From NCBI GenBank assembly GCA_937859855.1, contig CALMAR010000152.1:1-8139 (forward strand): a stretch of DNA of 8,139 nucleotides, in the 5' to 3' direction. The position numbers were made by a program, and so were the translations under genes. How positions within the stretch are numbered: position 1 is the stretch's first letter; each line of letters opens with the position of its first letter. Shown in pieces: positions 1-7,032 of this stretch. The DNA is from an uncultured Kineosporia sp. GTDB taxonomy: Bacteria > Actinomycetota > Actinomycetes > Actinomycetales > Kineosporiaceae. The notes beneath the pieces were generated by a model, which was given only the letters and a program-made list of their open reading frames with translations, was not told the origin of the DNA and ran no database searches.

Positions 1-341
1 ATCCGGGCCAGGGCGCGCGCGTCCGGCCGGCGCCACCGCACCCGGGACAGCGCCACCAGCATGTCGTAGGGGTCACCGGGGTGGATGCCCTGCACCACCA
101 GGTCGTCGCTGACGTAGGCACGGGCCAGTCCGAGCGACCCCGGCGCGGTGGCCATGAACGCCGCCCCCCGCGGGTTGCTGACGTGCACGTGCAGGGACGC
201 GTCCTCGGGGCCGGTGCTGCTGCCGTCGTAGGCGGTGAACCGCATGTCGGCCGGCTCGGCCAGGAGCAGCTCGAAGATCTCTGCGAGTTTCAACGGGCGG
301 GACGTTCCGCCGTCGGTGCGGGCAAGGCTCGTCGGGAACAA
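1..341 (-). CDS. tmsB: Cyclopropane-fatty-acid-synthase-type SAM methyltransferase, N-terminal part (TmsB-like; C-terminus beyond the left edge)
   Basis: Only the first 113 codons are in the window. They read RPLKLAEIFELL (15-26), RFTAYDGSS (34-42), ATAPGSLGLARAYVSDDLVVQG (65-85) and HPGDPYDML (87-95). This is the characteristic N-terminal domain of actinobacterial cyclopropane-fatty-acyl-phospholipid-synthase-like methyltransferases; the SAM-binding domain lies outside. From family knowledge, the actinobacterial enzyme paired with an FAD oxidoreductase (TmsB/BfaB) adds a methylene at C10 of oleoyl phospholipid. That partner is the next gene upstream here, which supports the name. Start choice: TTG at 341 has GGAGG five bases upstream and gives the usual N-terminal length. 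The alternative is GTG at 410, just after an in-frame TGA, with a poorly placed GAAGG. The enzyme is expected at the cytoplasmic face of the membrane. The family call is firm; the specific product (10-methylene rather than cyclopropane) is inferred from context. Confidence 0.8.
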   Translation of the reverse strand, partial: MFPTSLARTDGGTSRPLKLAEIFELLLAEPADMRFTAYDGSSTGPEDASLHVHVSNPRGAAFMATAPGSLGLARAYVSDDLVVQGIHPGDPYDMLVALSRVRWRRPDARALAR

Positions 342-522
342 GGTGGCCTCCAACCATCCCGGGACGTTCCGCTGCGGGCCGCAACCCCGTGGTCCGGGGC
401 TCGGCCTCACCGTGCGGGCGGGTGACCTTCACCGTTGCCGACGAGAATCCTGACATGCCCCGGGGCGTTTGTGCATTGGGGGGATCATCCGATACTTATG
501 CGATCATCCCGGCCACCCGCAG
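342..522. other. tmsA-tmsB intergenic region with 19-base-period direct repeat
   Basis: This is a 181-base gap between the tmsA stop and the chosen tmsB start (112 bases if tmsB starts at 410). It is long for a simple operon junction, so tmsB may have its own promoter. An AT-rich patch at 491-500 sits between two copies of GATCATCC (483-490 and 502-509, period 19). A 12-base sequence GGGACGTTCCGC occurs at 361-372 and again inside tmsB at 299-310. I see no clear hairpin terminator after tmsA and no convincing -10/-35 pair. Confidence 0.4.
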
Positions 523-1983
523 TCACCGGGCCCCGACCACCTTGGCGTACAGGTCGAGCAGCCGGTCCTGCGGGTCGTAGTGCTCCTTCAGCCGCCGGTA
601 CGCCTCGCCGCCGTAGGCCGCCCAGAAGGTCTCCGGGTCGTAGAACGCGTCGGAGTACAGCGACTTGTGCCCGCCCAGGCTCGCGACGGCGTCCTCGATC
701 TCGCGGTTGACCGCGCCCGGCGGCGTCCCTGGCGCGACCGAGACCATCCCCCAGAAACCGACGTTGACGTAGGTCGTGCCGGCCCGCAGCGGGTAGAGCG
801 ACCACGGCTTCGAACCCGGCTCCAGCGGCCCGAGCGGCCCGTCGTCCCGCAGCCGCAGCGGGCACAGCCAGACCGGCGTCATTCGGACCCGCTCCAGGTA
901 CCAGCGCAGGAACGCCGCGGTGTTCTGCACCGGCACCTCGATGTCGGCCACCACCCGTTCCCGCGGCGGCCGGCCGCGCCACTCCTCGATCCGGGACATC
1001 ACGTGGTGCCGGTTCTCGAAGCCGACGATGCGGTGGTAGACGTCGCTGCGCCGGTAGCGGGGCGGCCAGAGCCGGCGGATCAGCGGGTTCTGCGCCCCGA
1101 AGGCCTTGGAGCACCAGAACCAGTCGGTGTCCCAGCGCCACAGGTAGTCGTGCACGGTCAGGGCGTCGGCGCCGGTCTCGCGCACGGACCGGTAGTAGAT
1201 CCTGCTGCCGGTGTAGTCGCTGACGTCGTGCCGGTGCTGCGACCACTGGCCCAGGGTCAGGTAGGCGTCGTCGGCGGCGAACACCACGCCGTCCAGGAAG
1301 TCGATCTGCTCGCCGCTCCACTGCCCGGTCTCCACGATCGAGGCGATCGCCGCGCCGAGCTGGTCGAGGTTGCCGAAGTGCACGTGCCGCAGCGCCACCA
1401 CCGGCGAGGTCGGCTCCAGCTCGATCCGCAGCCGGGTGGCGTAGCCGAGGCTGCCGTAGGAGTTGGTGAAGCCGGCGAACAGCGCCGCGTGCTCGCCGGT
1501 CGGCCGGGCGGTGACCACCTCGCCGCTGCCGGTGAGGATGTCCAGCTCGAGCACCGACTCGTGCGGCAGGCCGTTGCGGAACGAGGTCGACTCGATGCCC
1601 AGGCCGGTCACCGCGCCGCCCAGGGTGATGGTCTTCAACTGCGGCACGACCAGCGGCATCAGCCCGAACGGCAGGGTCGCCGCGACCAGGTCCTCGTAGC
1701 TGCACATCCCCTGGACGTCGGCGGTGCGGGCCCGCGGGTCGACGGCGATCACGCCGTGCAGGCCGCTGACGTCCAGCCCGGCCACGGCGGTGTCCGCGCG
1801 CGGCCGGAACAGGTTGGACGTGCGCTTGGCCAGCCGCACGGTGCTCCCGGCCGGGATCGCCCGGTAGGAGCGGACCAGCCGCTCCACTGCCTGCCGGTGT
1901 GCGAGCTCGCCCACCGGCAGGCTCACCGCGGGCGGCACCGACGACGTGCTGATCGGGACGGCGATCGGCGGGGTCTCGGTCAT
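523..1983 (-). CDS. tmsA: FAD-binding oxidoreductase, 10-methylene-fatty-acid reductase (TmsA-like)
   Basis: This is a 486-residue flavoprotein with a PCMH-type FAD_binding_4 domain at roughly 40-190. The FAD-site signature is VVPQLKTITLGGAVTGLGIES (112-132) followed by SFRNGLPHESV (134-144) and YGSLGYATRL (176-185). This block is typical of the DHCR24-like branch of FAD-linked oxidases. The C-terminal half carries HYDPQDRLLDLYAKVV near the end, as usual in this family. From family knowledge, TmsA/BfaA reduces the C10 methylene made by TmsB to a methyl branch, with NADPH as likely donor. The gene lies directly upstream of the tmsB-like gene on the same strand. Start: ATG at 1983 (MTETPP) is the most family-like; ATGs at 1992 and 1995 are close alternatives, and AGG lies four bases before the ATG at 1992. 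An open frame extends back to 2097, but that stretch overlaps the palindrome-rich regulatory region and does not look coding. Confidence is high for the fold and moderate for the exact substrate. Confidence 0.85.
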   Translation of the reverse strand: MTETPPIAVPISTSSVPPAVSLPVGELAHRQAVERLVRSYRAIPAGSTVRLAKRTSNLFRPRADTAVAGLDVSGLHGVIAVDPRARTADVQGMCSYEDLVAATLPFGLMPLVVPQLKTITLGGAVTGLGIESTSFRNGLPHESVLELDILTGSGEVVTARPTGEHAALFAGFTNSYGSLGYATRLRIELEPTSPVVALRHVHFGNLDQLGAAIASIVETGQWSGEQIDFLDGVVFAADDAYLTLGQWSQHRHDVSDYTGSRIYYRSVRETGADALTVHDYLWRWDTDWFWCSKAFGAQNPLIRRLWPPRYRRSDVYHRIVGFENRHHVMSRIEEWRGRPPRERVVADIEVPVQNTAAFLRWYLERVRMTPVWLCPLRLRDDGPLGPLEPGSKPWSLYPLRAGTTYVNVGFWGMVSVAPGTPPGAVNREIEDAVASLGGHKSLYSDAFYDPETFWAAYGGEAYRRLKEHYDPQDRLLDLYAKVVGAR

Positions 1984-2080
1984 GGCGGACATCATGCCTG
2001 TGATGGTCAGGCGGACCGGAGTGCACCCCGTTGCGACCCAGCCTGAGTAGGTTGGCGCCGTCACTGAGGCCTCAGTCGTC

Positions 2081-2100
2081 GCAATGACCTGGCTCATTGC
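2081..2100. promoter_or_regulatory. Inverted repeat GCAATGA-N6-TCATTGC
   Basis: Seven-base arms match perfectly around a six-base spacer. The site overlaps the -35 box proposed for the AlbA_2 gene and lies about 100 bases upstream of the tmsA start. Its half-site differs from the TCA-S-TGA heptamers around it, so it may bind a different protein or be a degenerate member of the same array. Confidence 0.5.
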
Positions 2101-2126
2101 TCACTGAAGGCTCACTGAGCTAAAGT
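2097..2126 (+). promoter_or_regulatory. Possible sigma-70-type promoter of the AlbA_2 gene
   Basis: A -35-like TTGCTC (2097-2102) is separated by 18 bases from a -10-like TAAAGT (2121-2126). The spacer is almost exactly the tandem heptamer unit at 2101-2118, so a protein bound there would occlude RNA polymerase. A second -10-like TACAGT lies at 2151-2156 but has no good -35 partner. Assigned by eye only. Confidence 0.4.
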
Positions 2127-2198
2127 CTGCGATCAGTGATGGGGCACATTTACAGTGATAGTTCACTGTGAAAACTGATCATTCAGTGAGGGTGACGC

Positions 2199-3893
2199 GT
2201 GGACCAGCACGGTCTCGACGGCGAGCTGGACCGACTGCGGCGTCAAGGGCGGGACGACGGCACCATAGAAGTCAAGGCTTGCGGGCAAGCGCTTGGCAAC
2301 AGTGTCTGGGAGTCGACCAGTGCGTTCGCGAATACCAGCGGCGGGATTTTGCTGCTCGGACTGAGCGAGCCTGGCAACTTTGCGCCGGTACCGGACTTCG
2401 ACCCAGACAGGGTCGTCGACCAGTTCGTCACCGGCGTGGGCGACGGAAATCCTGGTGGCGCCCGCCTGACGAATCCGCCCATCTACCGCATCTTCCGATT
2501 GGAGGACGGTGGCCGTCCCGTTGTAGTGATCGAGATCGCCGAGAACGAGGTCGGCGCCAAGCCGTGCTTCATCTCCGCTCGAGGACCCGCTGGCGGCAGT
2601 TATAAGCGAGTCGACGATAAGGACATTCGACTGTCGCCGACCGAACTGTTCGAACTACAGAACACATTGCAGCCGAGCACCGCCGATCGCAATGTGGTGG
2701 AGGAGGCCAGCATTGAGGACCTGGACTCGGGACTCGTCGATGCGCTGATAACGGCGAAACGCGATCGCGAGCGCAAGGCTTTACGCGGCATCACCGATCG
2801 TCACGAGGCCCTCAACCGGCTCAACGTCATCAACGCATCGGGTCACGTGCGCCTCGCAGGCCTGCTGGTGCTCGGCAGCTACCCGCAGCAGTTCGCCCCA
2901 AGGCTGATCGTTGACGTCACGGTGCATCCGACCATTGAGAAGTCCGCCCCCGGTCAGCAGCTGCGCTTTTTCGATCGAGAGCAGTGCGAGGGTCCACTGG
3001 CTGAAGTCGTGGCCGACGCCGTGGCCGCGGTCTCCCGCAACCTACGGACCTACTCCATCGTCGAGGGCGCCGGTCGCCGGGACGAACTGGAAATACCCGT
3101 GACCGCCATCCGGGAGGCCGTAGCGAACGCTGTCCTGCATCGCGAGTACCACGGCCTGTTCCAAGGCCAACCTGTCACTGTCGACGTGTATCCGGACCGT
3201 ATCGTCGTCGTCAGCCCCGGTGGTCTCTGGGGTGGCAAGACGCTGGAGACCCTGGCGGACGGCATATCCCGCTGCCGCAATCAGACGCTGCTGCAATTGC
3301 TGCAGGATGTGCCGCTGTCATCTGGCGCCGGCGCAGTTGTCGAAGGTCAGGGCGGCGGAATTCAACTCATGATCAATGAGATGGCAGCCCATGCGCTGGA
3401 AAGACCCGCCTTCTTTGCGACTGCCGATCAGGTACGGGTGGAACTGCGGCGCCACGGGACAGAGGTACCCGAGCACCGCGCCTGGCTGCGTTCGATCACC
3501 AGTCGAGCACTGACGGCCCATGAAGACGCCGCTCTCATCATTGCCCGCAGGGACGGAACCATCGACGTCGAGACGCTGCGCGATGCACTGGGCGTCGACT
3601 CTGACGTCGCCCGGACCATGTTGCGTCGTCTGGCGAGTGACGGCCTGCTCCGGACCGCCGGCTCCCAGAGTTACCACATCTTGGATCGGGCGCCCCATAA
3701 CACTGGCGCTGAGCAGGAGATTCTTGAAGCCCTCTCGATCAGTAAGCCGATGGACATCCACGCCCTTGCTCAAGCCACGGGGCGACAGGCCGGCGCCGTT
3801 CGGCCCATCCTGAGACGTCTTGTGGCGTCCGGAAGAGTGCTGGCAACTGCCCCGCCGTCCAGTCGGAATCGCCGGTATCTGAAATCCCGCTGA
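2199..3893 (+). CDS. AlbA_2 (Schlafen-type) / GHKL ATPase / winged-helix protein, predicted transcriptional regulator
   Basis: The protein is 564 residues. Residues 20-145 form an AlbA_2 putative DNA-binding domain, with IEVKA (23-27), SAFANTSGGILLLGL (41-55) and SYKRVDD (134-140). Residues 295-400 form a RecG-like GHKL-type ATP-binding domain. It has an N-box-like REAVANAVLHREY (305-317, N310 being the likely Mg ligand), the glycine turn SPGGLWGG (339-346) and EGQGGGIQL (382-390). Two winged-helix units follow, at about 438-495 and 503-562. This is the architecture of COG2865-type predicted regulators; the molecular role of most members is unknown. The GTG start has GAGGG six bases upstream. 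The gene stands alone, divergent from tmsA and convergent with pgm. GC is visibly lower than in its neighbours (36 of 60 in 2701-2760, against 43 of 60 in 4621-4680), and it has a rare TTA leucine codon (2781-2783), so horizontal acquisition is likely. It probably binds the heptamer array directly upstream; a role in stress or phage response is possible but not shown. Confidence 0.85.
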   Translation: MDQHGLDGELDRLRRQGRDDGTIEVKACGQALGNSVWESTSAFANTSGGILLLGLSEPGNFAPVPDFDPDRVVDQFVTGVGDGNPGGARLTNPPIYRIFRLEDGGRPVVVIEIAENEVGAKPCFISARGPAGGSYKRVDDKDIRLSPTELFELQNTLQPSTADRNVVEEASIEDLDSGLVDALITAKRDRERKALRGITDRHEALNRLNVINASGHVRLAGLLVLGSYPQQFAPRLIVDVTVHPTIEKSAPGQQLRFFDREQCEGPLAEVVADAVAAVSRNLRTYSIVEGAGRRDELEIPVTAIREAVANAVLHREYHGLFQGQPVTVDVYPDRIVVVSPGGLWGGKTLETLADGISRCRNQTLLQLLQDVPLSSGAGAVVEGQGGGIQLMINEMAAHALERPAFFATADQVRVELRRHGTEVPEHRAWLRSITSRALTAHEDAALIIARRDGTIDVETLRDALGVDSDVARTMLRRLASDGLLRTAGSQSYHILDRAPHNTGAEQEILEALSISKPMDIHALAQATGRQAGAVRPILRRLVASGRVLATAPPSSRNRRYLKSR

Positions 3894-3902
3894 CTCAACC
3901 GG

Positions 3903-5546
<1,644 letters not shown>

Positions 5547-5791
5547 GGGCTCCTCCTCGCGGGCAGGCGACGGTTCGGTGTCGCCATGCTGTGCGAGCGA
5601 GGCTAGCTGATCGGGACGATCACGCCTTCCGGTTGCGCCGCCCTGATCCCGGCAGGGCGCTTCCTGGGTCGGTTCCGCCGTCACGGTCGAACCCGGCCGA
5701 CCAGCGTGCCTGCGAAACGGTGGCACCGGCCCGCTCAATGGAGCCGGCATCCGGGTCGATAGGTGGGAGGTCGCGGGAGGAGGAGGGTTCC
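5547..5791. promoter_or_regulatory. Shared upstream region of pgm and the diguanylate cyclase gene
   Basis: This 245-base divergent intergenic region must hold both promoters. For pgm, a -10-like TAGCCT reads on the minus strand at 5605-5600, with no strong -35. Just upstream of it is an inverted repeat TGATCG-GGA-CGATCA (5608-5622) that could be an operator, though such short arms also occur by chance. The pgm ribosome-binding site is at 5551-5558. On the plus strand, the purine run GGGAGGAGGAGGG (5775-5787) is a strong ribosome-binding site for the GTG at 5792. I see no convincing plus-strand promoter. Confidence 0.4.
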
Positions 5792-6895
5792 GTGCAGCGA
5801 AGTCGGTGGCTCAACCGCACGGGCAACCCCACAACTTCCGCACCGGACGGCCGGAGGCTGTCGCTGATCGCTTCGGCACCCTTCGGTCTGCTCGTCTCGG
5901 GTGTACTGCTCACGACGAGCCGGTCCGGTGTTGTCTTCGACCGGCGTGTGATGCCCTTCCTGTGGGTCGGCGTGGCGATGTTCCTGCTGTGCGCCTGCTA
6001 CGCGGGAGTGCGTCCGAGGATCAACCATGTCGAATGGTTCCTGTACGCCGGTTTCGTCCTGGTCCTGCTGGCCGGGATCGCGGCAAATGCCCGTGAACCC
6101 GTGCTGGCCGAGCAACTCGCCTCGACGCTGATGTTTCCGCCGCTCATGATCGCGGCGTTCCTGCCGGTGCAGCCGACCGCCGTCTTCGGGACGGCCAGCA
6201 TCACGCTGGTGTGGGTGGTCTCGCTCCGAGCCGAACAACTGGCCCAGCAGCGGCTGTTCGGGGCCTTCCTGATCTCGATCTCGATCATGGTGGCGACAGG
6301 CTTCGTGGCTGTCATGCGCTGGGCGCTGGACGCCGAACGCCGGCGCGCCGAATCACTCTCCACGCTGGACCAACTCACCGGCTTGTTGAATCGACGGGGG
6401 ATGGCGATGCGCTATGCGGGGGTGGTGTCCGGAGCGCGCCGCGACGAGCGTGTCCTGACCCTGCTGATCGCCGATGTCGACCACTTCAAGAAGATAAACG
6501 ACGAGCTCGGCCACCAGACCGGCGACGACGTCCTGCGCGGCATCGCCGAGCAGATCCGCAGTGTGATCCGCCCGGACGACCTCGCGATCCGCCTCGGAGG
6601 AGAGGAGTTCGCCGTGCTCAGCACCGTGAAGGACCCCCGGGACGTGGCAGTCCTGGCCGACAGGCTGCGCCGGCACATCGCCGAGTACTCGGTCGAGGTC
6701 CCCACCCGACGGGTGACCGTGAGCATCGGCGTGGCATATGCCTCGCCTGTCGTCGGGATGGCTTCGGATGCGGTGTTCGACCGCTTGATGAGCTCTGCCG
6801 ACTCGCTGCTGTACGACGCGAAGAAGGCCGGCCGCGACTGCGTCCGGATAGCCGAGCTGGACCGGTACGCGTTCGGCCAGGCCAATCTGGCCTGA
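5792..6895 (+). CDS. Membrane-anchored GGDEF-domain diguanylate cyclase
   Basis: The 367-residue protein should condense two GTP into c-di-GMP at the inner face of the membrane. The N-terminal half has about six hydrophobic segments: roughly 24-43, 53-72, 80-99, 109-126, 129-146 and 155-178. A short helix ([10 protein letters not shown], 181-190) leads to the catalytic domain at 191-355. This contains [13 protein letters not shown] (192-204), [21 protein letters not shown] (228-248), the active-site motif GGEEF (269-273), SIGVAYA (311-317) and the C-terminal [13 protein letters not shown] (337-349). RPDD (260-263) lies exactly five residues before GGEEF and is a canonical RxxD inhibitory I-site, so product feedback is expected. 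There is no EAL domain. The GTG at 5792 is chosen for its polypurine ribosome-binding site; the frame is open back to 5591, but that part lacks family character. The membrane sensor half resembles no sensory domain I can name, so the input signal is unknown. Confidence 0.92.
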   Translation: MQRSRWLNRTGNPTTSAPDGRRLSLIASAPFGLLVSGVLLTTSRSGVVFDRRVMPFLWVGVAMFLLCACYAGVRPRINHVEWFLYAGFVLVLLAGIAANAREPVLAEQLASTLMFPPLMIAAFLPVQPTAVFGTASITLVWVVSLRAEQLAQQRLFGAFLISISIMVATGFVAVMRWALDAERRRAESLSTLDQLTGLLNRRGMAMRYAGVVSGARRDERVLTLLIADVDHFKKINDELGHQTGDDVLRGIAEQIRSVIRPDDLAIRLGGEEFAVLSTVKDPRDVAVLADRLRRHIAEYSVEVPTRRVTVSIGVAYASPVVGMASDAVFDRLMSSADSLLYDAKKAGRDCVRIAELDRYAFGQANLA

Positions 6896-6954
6896 TGTTC
6901 GGCGTTCTCGCAGCCACCCGGCGGGATGCCCGGCCACGCCGAGACGAGGTCGCG

Positions 6955-6972
6955 ATTCACTGAGGGTGACGC
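6955..6972 (+). repeat. Second copy of the 18-base sequence found before the AlbA_2 gene
   Basis: ATTCACTGAGGGTGACGC here matches 2181-2198 (ATTCAGTGAGGGTGACGC) at 17 of 18 bases. The one difference is the central base of the TCA-S-TGA heptamer. At 2181 it leads straight into the GTG start. Here it lies about 60 bases before the glycosylase gene and no start follows it, so it is more likely a protein-binding site or chance than a ribosome-binding site. Confidence 0.5.
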
Positions 6973-6988
6973 AGACCCGCCGGATGGC

Positions 6989-7008
6989 CGCCTGTCGGGT
7001 GACAGGCG
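6989..7008 (+). terminator. Strong hairpin between the GGDEF and glycosylase genes (terminator or 5'-leader structure)
   Basis: CGCCTGTC-GGGT-GACAGGCG is a perfect eight-base-pair stem with a four-base loop. It can be extended with a GGCC pairing across a two-base bulge. It lies 93 bases after the GGDEF stop and 24 bases before the glycosylase start. There is no T-run after it, so it is not a classical intrinsic terminator. Actinobacteria often have U-less hairpins at gene ends, but a leader structure of the glycosylase mRNA is equally possible. Confidence 0.45.
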
Positions 7009-7032
7009 TGGCCGGTGGGGGAGAATGCCCGG

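Larger units (their letters stand above)
2061..2189. promoter_or_regulatory. Operator-like array of TCA-S-TGA heptamers between tmsA and the AlbA_2 gene
   Basis: The quasi-palindromic heptamer TCA-C/G-TGA occurs exactly at 2061, 2101, 2112, 2133 and 2183, with one mismatch at 2152 (ACAGTGA) and 2163 (TCACTGT). Weaker forms lie at 2072, 2081, 2094 and 2172. Many start-to-start distances are 9, 11, 19 or 21 bases, roughly one or two helical turns, so the sites tend to lie on one DNA face. Four units have the form heptamer-N4-heptamer (18 bases): 2061-2078, 2101-2118, 2152-2169 and 2172-2189. Within them, ACTGAGGCCTCAGT (2063-2076) is a perfect palindrome, ACAGTGA-TAGT-TCACTGT (2152-2169) is a perfect inverted repeat, and ACTGA-TCAT-TCAGT (2174-2187) is another. 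The last heptamer abuts the ribosome-binding site of the AlbA_2 gene. An autoregulatory operator is my inference; the bound protein is not known. Confidence 0.75.

Noticed and set aside
73..456. Minus-strand 127-residue open frame at the left edge
   Set aside because: It is arginine/proline/glycine-rich with no family character; the neighbouring minus frame encodes the recognisable CFA-synthase N-terminus.
469..2046. Long plus-strand open frame opposite tmsA
   Set aside because: It is an antisense shadow of a GC-rich gene; composition (Arg, Val, Pro, His runs) is typical of a wrong frame and tmsA is clearly real.
1984..2097. N-terminal extension of tmsA to 2097
   Set aside because: The extension overlaps palindromes and the operator array and does not resemble the family N-terminus.
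2061..2189. CRISPR array or plasmid-type replication iterons
   Set aside because: Repeats are only seven bases with mostly four-base gaps, far too short for CRISPR, and no rep or cas gene is nearby. The iteron idea is not excluded by sequence alone but has no support.
3894..3902. Bidirectional terminator between the convergent AlbA_2 and pgm genes
   Set aside because: Only nine bases separate the stops and no stable hairpin with a T-run is visible there.
5608..5622. TGATCG-GGA-CGATCA inverted repeat as a firm operator
   Set aside because: Six-base arms occur about twice by chance in a window this size; noted only as a possibility in the intergenic entry.
5547..5750. N-terminal extension of pgm to 5750
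   Set aside because: There is a strong ribosome-binding site before the ATG at 5546, and the mature family N-terminus begins there.
5591..5791. N-terminal extension of the GGDEF protein to 5591
   Set aside because: The extension is non-hydrophobic, arginine/proline-rich, and overlaps the pgm promoter region; GTG 5792 has a much better ribosome-binding site.
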